Shown piece by piece: positions 54,042 to 62,800 of a stretch of DNA of 64,000 nt (position 1 is its first letter; every line of letters starts with the position of its first letter). The position numbers and the translations under genes were made by a program. The stretch comes from Mesorhizobium sp. NZP2077. Lineage in GTDB: Bacteria > Pseudomonadota > Alphaproteobacteria > Rhizobiales > Rhizobiaceae. The DNA is taken from NCBI RefSeq assembly GCF_013170805.1, contig NZ_CP051293.1, positions 2,052,001 through 2,116,000 of the forward strand, written 5' to 3'. The notes below the pieces were generated by a model that saw only the letters and a program-made list of their open reading frames with translations, was not told the DNA's origin and made no database searches.

Positions 54042-55556
54042 ATGACCATAGCGAAGGAAACGGCTGAGCTTCTGGCGAAACTGGGTGTGGCCAAGGATGC
54101 GCTTGTCGGCGGCGACCTCATCGTGCGCAGCCCGGTAACGGGCGAAGAGATTGCCGCGCTGAAGACGATTTCGCCCGCCGATGCGGCCAAGACCATCGAT
54201 GCCGCGCACAAGGCGTTCCAGTCCTGGCGGATGGTGCCGGGTCCCCGGCGCGGCGAACTGGTGCGGCTGCTCGGCGAGGAACTGCGTGCGCACAAGGCCG
54301 GGCTTGGCCGGCTGGTATCGATCGAGGTCGGCAAGATCCCGTCCGAGGGCCTCGGTGAAGTGCAGGAGATGATCGACATCTGCGATTTCGCCGTCGGTCT
54401 GTCCCGGCAATTGTACGGTCTGACCATCGCCACCGAACGGCCGGGCCATCGCATGATGGAAACCTGGCATCCGCTCGGCGTCGTCGGCGTCATTTCGGCC
54501 TTCAACTTCCCGGTCGCTGTGTGGTCGTGGAATGCGGCACTGGCGCTGGTCTGCGGTGACGCGGTGGTGTGGAAGCCGTCGGAGAAGACGCCGCTGACCG
54601 CACTTGCCTGCGAAGCGATCTTCAAGCGCGCGGCGAAGCGTTTCGGCACTGATGCGCCGCAGGGCCTGGCGCCGGTGCTGATCGGTGACCGTGCCGTCGG
54701 CGAAATCCTGGTCGACCATCCCAAGGTGCCGCTGGTTTCGGCCACCGGCTCGACGCGCATGGGCCGGGATGTCGGCCCACGCCTCGCCAAGCGTTTCGCG
54801 CGCGCCGTGCTGGAATTGGGTGGCAACAATGCCGGCATCGTCTGCCCGACCGCCGATCTCGACATGGCGCTGCGCGCCATCGCCTTCGGCGCCATGGGCA
54901 CGGCCGGCCAGCGCTGCACGACGCTGCGACGCCTGTTCGTGCATGACAGCGTCTATGACGCGCTGGTTCCGCGCCTGAAGAAGGCCTACGAGAGCGTTTC
55001 TGTCGGCAATCCGCTGGAGACGTCCTCGCTGGTCGGACCGCTGATCGACAAGGCGGCGTTCGATGCCATGCAGAAGGCGTTGAAGGAAGCGGCCGCCCAT
55101 GGCGGCAAGGTGACCGGCGGTACGCGGGTCGAGAACGGCCACCCGGATGCCTATTATGTGCATCCGGCGCTGGTCGAAATGCAGAGCCAAGTCTCGCCGG
55201 TGACCGAAGAGACCTTCGCGCCGATCCTCTATGTAATGAAATATTCCGATTTCGACGCCGTGCTCGACGAACACAATGCGGTGGGTGCGGGCCTGTCGTC
55301 GTCGATCTTCACGCGTGACCTGCAGGAATCCGAGCGCTTCCTCGGCGTCGACGGTTCGGACTGCGGCATCGCCAACGTCAATATCGGCACGTCGGGAGCC
55401 GAGATCGGCGGTGCTTTCGGCGGCGAAAAGGAAACCGGCGGCGGCCGCGAGAGCGGATCCGATGCGTGGAAGGCCTATATGCGGCGCGCCACCAACACGG
55501 TGAATTATTCCAAGGCGCTGCCGCTTGCCCAGGGCGTCTCTTTCGACATCGATTGA
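54042..55556 (+). CDS. Aldehyde dehydrogenase, aminoadipate-semialdehyde type (ALDH7-like)
   Basis: A 504-residue NAD-dependent aldehyde dehydrogenase. The ATG follows AAAGGGA. The sequence has the ALDH7/AmaB-type pattern MMETWHPLGVVGVISAFNFP, catalytic Glu in LELGGNNAGIVCPTADLD, and catalytic Cys in GTAGQRCTTLRRLF. It probably oxidises alpha-aminoadipate semialdehyde in lysine catabolism; with gcdH at 40089 the window holds two enzymes of lysine-type breakdown, though not in one operon. Other aldehyde substrates remain possible. The terminator hairpin of this gene appears to lie inside the opposing peptide gene (55639-55679). Confidence 0.88.
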   Translation: MTIAKETAELLAKLGVAKDALVGGDLIVRSPVTGEEIAALKTISPADAAKTIDAAHKAFQSWRMVPGPRRGELVRLLGEELRAHKAGLGRLVSIEVGKIPSEGLGEVQEMIDICDFAVGLSRQLYGLTIATERPGHRMMETWHPLGVVGVISAFNFPVAVWSWNAALALVCGDAVVWKPSEKTPLTALACEAIFKRAAKRFGTDAPQGLAPVLIGDRAVGEILVDHPKVPLVSATGSTRMGRDVGPRLAKRFARAVLELGGNNAGIVCPTADLDMALRAIAFGAMGTAGQRCTTLRRLFVHDSVYDALVPRLKKAYESVSVGNPLETSSLVGPLIDKAAFDAMQKALKEAAAHGGKVTGGTRVENGHPDAYYVHPALVEMQSQVSPVTEETFAPILYVMKYSDFDAVLDEHNAVGAGLSSSIFTRDLQESERFLGVDGSDCGIANVNIGTSGAEIGGAFGGEKETGGGRESGSDAWKAYMRRATNTVNYSKALPLAQGVSFDID

Positions 55557-55602
55557 GAACGCCGAGTCTGCTCAAGGTCAGTGTCGGTGAAGCCCGCGAG
55601 CA

Positions 55603-55695
55603 TCAATTGACACAGGTTGAGGGCGTACATGCCGCAGTGACGCTGGACAGCCTCTGACGCTTGTCCAGCGTCGGTTTTTCGTAACGCTTTTTCAT
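55603..55695 (-). CDS. Orphan RiPP-like precursor peptide with lasso-type leader motif
   Basis: A 30-residue peptide starting MKKRYEKPTLDKRQRLSSVT and ending AACTPSTCVN. The ATG at 55695 has AGAGGG seven bases upstream (GAGAGGGACCTGCC), so it is well placed for translation. The YEKPTL segment fits the YxxPxL leader motif recognised by RiPP-recognition elements in lasso-peptide systems, and rhizobial genomes carry several such annotated putative RiPP precursors. The core would contain two Cys residues. No B, C or transport gene was recognised nearby. It lies 100 bases downstream of two paralogous genes on the same strand. The function, and even processing, are unproven. Confidence 0.65.
   Translation of the reverse strand: MKKRYEKPTLDKRQRLSSVTAACTPSTCVN
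55639..55679 (+). terminator. Terminator-like hairpin for the aldehyde dehydrogenase gene, inside the peptide gene
   Basis: On the plus strand an 11-bp perfect stem GACGCTGGACA/TGTCCAGCGTC with a 12-base loop is followed by GGTTTTT. It sits 82 bases beyond the aldehyde dehydrogenase stop. The same bases encode the leader of the opposing peptide (codons for TLDKRQRLSSV), so the stretch serves two roles. Confidence 0.6.
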
Positions 55696-55795
55696 GGCAG
55701 GTCCCTCTCCAATCATAACGCCGCGCATGGCGGCAACTTGAGTGCTAGCGGCCATCGCGGATTCCTGCATCCCCGCGTGGAGGATGCCGCACCGG

Positions 55796-56704
55796 TCAGT
55801 GGCCTGCCGCCGAACCAAAGGCTTCGGCGAATGCGGCATCCATGATGGCCAGTTTCACGGCCTGGGCGCTCATGTATTCCTGATAGAAATCGGGCGACAC
55901 CCACATCACCGAATTGCCGCGTTGGCCGAGCCAGCCGATGCTGCCGAGGTCCTCGGCATCGCGCAGCTTGCGCGCCAGATGGGTTCGAGACAGTTTCAGC
56001 CACTTGGCGAAATCACCGATCGACACGATACCCGTCGGGATTCGATCGAGGCCGGCATGATCCGGATCGACGCCCGCTATCAGCCAGTCCATGACGACGC
56101 CGCCATTGTTGAGCCAGGTGAACAGTGAAAACGTCTGCCTGGGCTCACGCACCGGATTGGACGAGAGCAAGCCATCGGCGATCCGTGGCTGCACCATTGC
56201 GAGTGCGTCCGGCCGTGACAGGAACAGGGCCAGGCGGCCGTCGAGACTGTCCAGCGTGTGCAGATGCGCCATCAGCCAGAGGGTAACCGGCTCCAGCGAG
56301 GCCACAGACGGCTGCAGGGGGCGGATGCGGCCGTCCTGTGTCGCGGGCACATACTCGATGAACCCGTAGTGCAGCATTTCCTTGATGAAGGCATCGGCGG
56401 TGTTGCGGCTGGCCACGGAATTCTGGCGGATCACGTCGATGAAACGCGCCGCAGTCAGTTCCTTGCGATAGTCGTCGGGCTCGCGCCTGAAATGCAGGGC
56501 GAGACCGATATGGGCCATCAGCCAGCGTTGCTGTGTGGCGAACACCGAGGAAAGCCGCGGGTTCGTCTCATAGGTCTGGTTCATCGCCTGCGCCTGGACG
56601 CGAACACAGCGATGCAATGCCGGATGAGCGGCAATTTCTTCCAATGTGAGCGCCATTCTCCCCCGCTGCGATAAGCCCCCTTGCCGCGAAGACGCGAGAA
56701 CCAC
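55796..56704 (-). CDS. Unknown protein, tandem paralogue 1 next to the RiPP-like gene
   Basis: A 302-residue protein with no signal peptide. GTG start at 56704, chosen because GAAGG lies eight bases upstream in the same place as in the paralogue and both then have 16 residues before MAL; a second possible start is the ATG at 56656. The N-terminal two thirds are helical (LRCVRVQAQAMNQTYETNP-like, ATQQRWLMAHIGLALHFRRE). Near the C-terminus VSIGDFAKWLKLSRTHLARK looks like a helix-turn-helix, suggesting a transcription regulator. Family not recognised. It shares most of its sequence with the upstream paralogue. Confidence 0.7.
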   Translation of the reverse strand: MVLASSRQGGLSQRGRMALTLEEIAAHPALHRCVRVQAQAMNQTYETNPRLSSVFATQQRWLMAHIGLALHFRREPDDYRKELTAARFIDVIRQNSVASRNTADAFIKEMLHYGFIEYVPATQDGRIRPLQPSVASLEPVTLWLMAHLHTLDSLDGRLALFLSRPDALAMVQPRIADGLLSSNPVREPRQTFSLFTWLNNGGVVMDWLIAGVDPDHAGLDRIPTGIVSIGDFAKWLKLSRTHLARKLRDAEDLGSIGWLGQRGNSVMWVSPDFYQEYMSAQAVKLAIMDAAFAEAFGSAAGH

Positions 56705-56770
56705 ATTTTCAGCCTTCGCGGCTCGTGTCCAGACGCCGGCCGTTAATAGTGAGTGAATGTGTACAGTGGG

Positions 56771-56814
56771 TGTTTCGACTTAATTCCAGACGGAAATCCG
56801 CTTCACGATTTCCC
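56771..56814 (-). repeat. Diverged copy of the extragenic repeat
   Basis: Read on the minus strand, GGGAAATCGTGAAGCGGATT followed by TCCGTCTGGAATTAAGTCG and AAACA matches unit 1 at 47232-47275 over 44 bases with about 9 differences. It lies between the two paralogous genes. The outer stem is partly lost. Confidence 0.7.
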
Positions 56815-56843
56815 CCAAAATTTGCCCTTGTGCGCGGCGCTGC

Positions 56844-57758
56844 TCAGCCACCGCCTTGCAGCGGCGGAAAACAGGCTTCGAAGGCGCTGTCGACGACGGC
56901 CAGCTTGGCGGCCTGGACGGTCATGTATTCCTCGTAGAAGCCGTGCGACACCCACATCACCGAATGGCCACGCTGGCCAAGCCAGCCGATGCTGCCGAGT
57001 TCCTCGGCGGTGCGCAGTTTGCGGCCGAGATGGGTCCGCGACAGCTTGAGCCATTTGGCGAAGTCGCCGATCGACACCACGCTGGTCGGAATCCGCTCCA
57101 GGCCGGCGTGGTCGGGATCGATGCCGGACATCAGCCAGTCCATGACGATGCCGCCATTGTTGAGCCAGATGAACAGGGAAAAGGTTTGGTTGGGTTCGCG
57201 CACCGGCTTTGACGCAAGCAGGCCGTCAGCCACCAGCGGCTGCAGCGTCGCAAGCATGTCGGGCCGGTCCAGGTATCTGGCCAGCCGGTCGCCGCCATCG
57301 ATATGGTCAAGCGTGCGCAGATGGGCGATCACCCAGCCGGTGAATCTCTCAATGGTGGCCGCTGTCGGTTGCAGGGGATGCGTGCGGCCGTCGCCGCCCG
57401 CCACATACTCGGCGATGTTGTAGTGCAGCATCTCCTTGATGAAAGCGTCCGCCGTGTTGCGGCTGGCCACGGCGTTCTTGTGCACGACCTCGATGAAACG
57501 CGATACCGTCAGCTCCTTGCGGCGGTCGTTCGGGTCGCGCCTGAAGTGCATGGCAAGGCCGACATGGGCCATCAGCCAGCGCTGCTGCGTGGCAAAAATG
57601 GCAGCCAGCCTGGGGCTCTCTTCATAGATCTGGATCAACGCCAGCGACTGCTCCTGAACGAAGCGATGCAACGCCGGATGGCCGGCAATATCTTGCAAAT
57701 TCAGCGCCATCCTCCTGCTCTTTCGAGTCAACTCCAACAGCGTAGTTTCGTTGCTCAT
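56844..57758 (-). CDS. Unknown protein, tandem paralogue 2 with possible helix-turn-helix
   Basis: A 304-residue protein, closely similar to the downstream paralogue along its full length (for example FSLFIWLNNGGIVMDWLMSG; PDHAGLERIPTSVVSIGDFA; KWLKLSRTHLGRKLRTAEEL; GWLGQRGHSVMWVSHGFYEE). The ATG at 57758 has GAAGG seven bases upstream; the frame is open to 57794. The SRTHLGRKL segment could be the recognition helix of a helix-turn-helix. The two genes have a matching upstream block (TCTGGACACRAG then GAAGG), so the duplication included the leader. Family and function are not recognised. Confidence 0.7.
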   Translation of the reverse strand: MSNETTLLELTRKSRRMALNLQDIAGHPALHRFVQEQSLALIQIYEESPRLAAIFATQQRWLMAHVGLAMHFRRDPNDRRKELTVSRFIEVVHKNAVASRNTADAFIKEMLHYNIAEYVAGGDGRTHPLQPTAATIERFTGWVIAHLRTLDHIDGGDRLARYLDRPDMLATLQPLVADGLLASKPVREPNQTFSLFIWLNNGGIVMDWLMSGIDPDHAGLERIPTSVVSIGDFAKWLKLSRTHLGRKLRTAEELGSIGWLGQRGHSVMWVSHGFYEEYMTVQAAKLAVVDSAFEACFPPLQGGG

Positions 57759-57963
57759 TTTCCAACCTTCAACACTTGTGTCCAGAGGTACCAAATGCCG
57801 AGAACTGGACCGGTCAAAGTGCGACAGGTTGGCGGCGCAACTTGCTAACCAATTGCTATAGCTTCGAAAACCCCTCCCAATAATAGTCAGCCGAACAGCC
57901 GCAGGTTGAATTGACCTTCATCAGGGCCAGGCATAGTTTCCGCGCCATCCGAGGGGCGGGGGC

Positions 57964-59859
57964 ATGCCTTTCGGACATGAATTCGAGAAACGGCGGCAAA
58001 GACGAGCGATCAGAGATCGCCCGGCGGCGAAGCCTTGCCCGCATGTACCTCGAATTACGAGTGGCTGGGTGAAGTATAGAAGCAAGATCGCGTTTGGCAA
58101 ACAAGCCAAAGGCCTGCCCGTTTCCTGCAGGCCCGGGGTGCGTGGTGGGTGGTCCGCCATGCTCGCCGCTTCGATATGTCTAGGGCTCCCCGCCGGTGCG
58201 TTCGCTGAGACCGCCAGCCAGATCACGCCGCCAAGTTTCCGGCCGCCGCCGCAGACCAACATGGCGGGCGTTACGATCCCGGAAGGATCGGGTCTCGAGG
58301 CGCCGGCGGGCGCCGAGAAGCTGAAGGTCAAGCTCAGGGATGTCAGTGTCGAGGGCGGCCTGCCCGACATGGCCGAGGCAACGCGCAAGATCGTTGCGGG
58401 CATCGCCCATCGCACGGTGACGGCGGCGGAAATCTTTGCCGCGGCGCGTGCGCTGGAGACCGCATATGGCCGCGCCGGCTATGCTCTGGTTCGGGTCGTG
58501 CTGCCGGCGCAGAAGCTCAACGACGGCGCAAGGCTCAGCCTCGTCGTCATCGACGGTTATCTCGAGCGGATCGACACCAGCAACCTGCCCGAGCGCATAC
58601 GCGGACGGGTCGAGGCAACGCTGGCGCCGCTGGTCGGGCAAAAAAGCATCAAGCTGTCGGCGATCGAGCGCAAGCTGCTTCTGGCCGGCGACATGCCGGG
58701 CGCCAGGCTGCGCTCGACCCTGCAGGCCGGCACCGCCAAGGGCGCCAGCGTACTGGTCATCGACGGCAAGTACCGCCCGCTTGGCGGCCAGGTCACCGTG
58801 GACAATTCGCTGTCGCCATCGCTACAGCGCTGGTCGACGGGCGTCGGCGTCGATTTCAACTCGCTGCTCGGCCTCGGCGAACTCGTCTATGTGCGCATCG
58901 GCGGCTATCCCGATGGCGGCGAGAGCGGCCTGTTCACCGATGCTCCGCGCAACCGCAACTATGCCGCCGGCATCGTCGTGCCGATCGGCTATGACGGGCT
59001 GACGCTCAACCTGGAAGCCACCCGCACACGCGCCAACCCGGCCGCCGAGCCCGGCACGCTCGGCTTCGGCAGCGAGTTCGAGCGTTATTCGGCCAGGCTT
59101 CGCTATCCCTGGATCCGCAGCCGTGAACTGACCGTCCGCAGCGAACTCTCGTTCGACGCGCAGAACGACTTTCTCAACGCGGCGACGCCGATCTCGCTGC
59201 CGATCGCCGAGGATCGGCTGCGTATCATCAGGTTCGGCACGGACGCCACCTGGTTCACGTCGCTCGGCGGCGTCTTCACCGGCAATGTCGTGGCCTCGTT
59301 CGGCATTGACGGGCTCGGCGCGCGCTCAGCCGCCGACGCCACGCCGCTGCTGCCGCTGTCACGCCAGGGCGCCGATGCCGACTTCCAGAAGCTCGAGGTC
59401 CAGGCCAGCTACAGCCAGCCGCTGGCCACCCATCTCGGCCTCGATCTCTATGCCCGCGCGCAGACCTCGTTCGGCAAGCCGCTATTGCAGTCGGAGCAGA
59501 TCGGGCTCGTCGGCGCCAACAGTCTGTCGAGCTTCGACGCCGGCGCGCTGCAGGGGGATTCCGGCTATGTGCTTCGCGGCGAGCTGTCCTCGCCCTGGTA
59601 CGTGCCATTCACCGGCGGCATCGTTTCGCTATCGCCCTATGTCTTCGGCGCTATCGGGCAGGTCCATCTCGAAATGCCGACCGTGCTCGAGACGGCCGAC
59701 ATTGTCGGCGCGTCATACGGGCTTGGCCTGAAGGTCGGCACGGCCCTTGCGGGCGATGCGACCAACGCCAGCCTGACGCTGGAATGGGGCCGCCAGCATC
59801 GCGACGACCATCTGCCGACCAGCGATCGCTTTTCGCTCGCCGGCGCGATCCAGTTCTGA
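57964..59859 (+). CDS. TpsB-type outer-membrane transporter (ShlB/FhaC family)
   Basis: Two-partner secretion transporter, up to 631 residues. It has a POTRA domain (VKLRDVSVEGGLPDMAEATR; AYGRAGYALVRVVLPAQKLN, DGARLSLVVIDGYLERIDTS) and a C-terminal beta-barrel ending in Phe (SDRFSLAGAIQF), with VDNSLSPSLQRWSTGVGVDF as the first strands. The start is uncertain: ATG at 57964 has a purine-rich upstream (GAGGGGCGGGGGC), giving a long, basic signal region ending GLPAGAFA; a GTG at 58069 or an ATG at 58159 would shorten it. It secretes the exoprotein encoded 9 bases downstream. Confidence 0.9.
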   Translation: MPFGHEFEKRRQRRAIRDRPAAKPCPHVPRITSGWVKYRSKIAFGKQAKGLPVSCRPGVRGGWSAMLAASICLGLPAGAFAETASQITPPSFRPPPQTNMAGVTIPEGSGLEAPAGAEKLKVKLRDVSVEGGLPDMAEATRKIVAGIAHRTVTAAEIFAAARALETAYGRAGYALVRVVLPAQKLNDGARLSLVVIDGYLERIDTSNLPERIRGRVEATLAPLVGQKSIKLSAIERKLLLAGDMPGARLRSTLQAGTAKGASVLVIDGKYRPLGGQVTVDNSLSPSLQRWSTGVGVDFNSLLGLGELVYVRIGGYPDGGESGLFTDAPRNRNYAAGIVVPIGYDGLTLNLEATRTRANPAAEPGTLGFGSEFERYSARLRYPWIRSRELTVRSELSFDAQNDFLNAATPISLPIAEDRLRIIRFGTDATWFTSLGGVFTGNVVASFGIDGLGARSAADATPLLPLSRQGADADFQKLEVQASYSQPLATHLGLDLYARAQTSFGKPLLQSEQIGLVGANSLSSFDAGALQGDSGYVLRGELSSPWYVPFTGGIVSLSPYVFGAIGQVHLEMPTVLETADIVGASYGLGLKVGTALAGDATNASLTLEWGRQHRDDHLPTSDRFSLAGAIQF

Positions 59860-59868
59860 GGTGTGAGC

Positions 59869-62800
59869 ATGCGAAGCCACTCACCACACCGCCGCAACCG
59901 CACCAGCGCACCGCTGATGGCGCTGTTGCTGGCCTCGACCGCACTCGTCGGTTTCACCTCGGCGCGGGCGCAGCAACTGCCGACCGGCGGCAGCGTCGCC
60001 TCCGGCGGCGTCACCATCTCGAACCCGTCATCCTCGCAGCTCAGCATCAAGCAGTCGACCAATTCGGCGATCGTCAACTGGCAGAGCTTTTCGATCGGCG
60101 CGGGTGCGACCGTCAACATCGACCAGCCGACATCGACCTCGACGATGCTCAACCGTGTCACCGGCGGCACAAAGTCGACGATAGCAGGCCAGCTCAACGC
60201 CAACGGCCAGGTCTTTCTCGTCAACCCCAACGGCATCGCCATCTCCAAGACCGGCAAGGTCAGTGCTGCCGGTTTCGTCGGCTCCTCGCTCGATATCAGC
60301 GATGACGACTTCAAAGCGGGGAAGCTCACATTCCAGGGCAAAGGCGCCTCGGCGGCTGTTTCAAACGAAGGCTCCGTCTCGATCGGCCGTGGCGGCTATG
60401 CGGCTCTGATCGGCGGTAGTGTCGACAATGCCGGCTCGATCAGCGTGCCCTTGGGCAAGGCCGGGCTGGGTTCGGGCGAGAAAGCGACGCTCGATCTCTC
60501 CGGCGACGGCTTTTTGCAGGTTTCCGTGCCGACCAAGGCCGACGGCAGTAACGCGCTGGTCAGCAATTCCGGTACTATCAGCGCCGATGGCGGGACGGTC
60601 GAACTCAAGGCCGCGGCGGTGCGCGATGCCGCGCGCCAGGCGGTCAATATGTCCGGTGTCATCGAGGCCCGCACCGTGTCCGGCCAGTCCGGCGCTATCG
60701 TGCTTGGTGGAGACCAGGGCTCGGTTGAGATTTCCGGTACGCTCGATGCTGCGGCCAAAAGCGGCGGCAAGGGTGGCAAGGTCACGGTCACCGGCCGCAA
60801 GCTGAAGCTCAAGGCAGCCAAGGTCGATGCCTCGGGCAAGGATGGCGGCGGTACGGTCAAGATCGGCGGTGACTATCAGGGCTCAGGTACGCTGCAGCAC
60901 GCCGACACCACCGAGATCGACGCGGCTTCGACCATCAAGGCCGATGCCACCGGTAACGGCAATGGCGGCACCGTCATTGTCTGGTCCGATGCGGTAACGG
61001 GTTTCGAGGGCATGATCTCGGCGCGCGGTGGCGAGCAGGGCGGCAATGGCGGGTCCACCGAAGTGTCGAGCCACGGCGTCCTCGATTTCGACGGCAATGT
61101 CGACCTCAGCGCCCGCTTTGGCGATACAGGCTATCTGCTGCTCGACCCCTACAATCTGACGATCCAGACCGCGACGGGCTCGCCTGCCGCTTCCGGATCG
61201 GGGGGGACCTACACCGCCAGCGGCAACAACTCGATCCTGCGCGTTTCGACGTTGCAGAGCGCACTCGCCAACGCCAACGTCACGGTCACGACCGGCACTG
61301 CCGGCAGCCAGACCGGCGACATCACCGTCGCCAATGCCGTGACATGGGCGAGCGGCAATTCGCTGACGCTCAGCGCCAATCGCAACATCGCCGTCAATGC
61401 GAGCCTGACCTCCACCGGCGGCGGGGCCATCAACCTGCGCGCCGACAGTTCCGGCACCGGGACCGGCACGGTGAGCTTCGCCAGCAGCGCGATCAAGGCG
61501 AGCACGTCAGGGGTCGTCTCGATCTATTACAACCCCACGGTCAATCCGGCAGGCAGCGGCATCAACAACACAAGTTACGCCAATCCGACCGAGAACTATT
61601 CCGGCAACATCGCCGGCGGCGGCACGCTCAACGCGGCGATGCTGGTCAACACGCTCAACGATTTGCGCAACATCAAGAACAACAGCGGCGCCAACTACGC
61701 GCTCGGCCGCGGCATCGATGCGACCGGGACGATCTTCACCTCGGCTGTCGTCGACACGCTGAATGGCACTTTCGACGGTCTCGGCAACTCTATATCCAAC
61801 CTGACCATCACGTCGCCCGACAGCAGCGTCGGCCTGTTCGGCGACATCGCCGGCAGCGCCATTGTGCGTAATCTAAAATTGGCGAATGTCGCGATCTTGG
61901 GAGCGAGCGGCTCAGCCAACAGCGCCACCATCGGCGGCCTCGCCGGCACGAATGAGGGAACGGTGAGTGCCGTGACCGTCTCGGGCAGCGTGAGGACGAC
62001 CGCGGACTATTATCGCTCCGTCGGCGGCCTCATTGGCTTCAGCAGCGGCACGATCAGTGGTGCGATCTCGACGGCCACGGTGCAGGCCGGGTATGCCGAC
62101 AATGCCGGCGGTCTTGTCGGCGCTCTTTTCGCCGGCAGCATTACCGGTTCTTCGGCCAGCGGCGCGGTAACCATAGGCGGCCAGAGCAACAGCGGCGGCC
62201 TCGTTGGCGACGCCAGCTTTGGCGCCTCGATCACCGGGTCCTTCGCCACGGGAACCGTAACATCCGGGAATTCGTCAAGGGCAGGAGGCCTGGTCGGTAA
62301 TCTCGATAGCGCCTCGATCGCCACATCCTATTCATCGAGCACTGTGTACGGTGACGGCGCCACCCAGGCTGGCGGCCTCGTCGGCTCCACTAGAGGCACG
62401 GCCAGCATCGGCACTTCCTATGCGACGGGCGCGGTCAACGCCAGCCAGGGCTATGTCGGCGGGCTCGTCGGTGCTTCCCTGGATGCGACGACCACGGTCA
62501 CAAACTCCTACGCCACCGGTGCGCTGACTGGCGCGACGCCTGGCGGGATCGTCGGCTACAACAGCGGCAGCATTGCCTCGTCCTATTTCGACCTCGACAC
62601 CACCGGTGCCACTGCCGCCGCCGGCTGGGGGCCCAACACCGCCACCGGCGGAACGGGACTGCACACCAGCGACTTCCTGACGGCGTCGAGCTTCACTGGC
62701 TGGACGTTCGGCACCACGGGTGGTGGCGCCGGCTGGGTGATCGTCGACGCCGACTCGACGCTGAACAATGCCGGCGGTGCTGCCGGCGGCACACGGCCGA

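Noticed and set aside
57856..57948. Small minus-strand frame ending in a Cys/aromatic-rich tail (STCGCSADYYWEGF), upstream of the tandem paralogues, as a second RiPP-like gene
   Set aside because: No Shine-Dalgarno before either possible ATG and no leader motif; it overlaps the upstream region of the tpsB gene.
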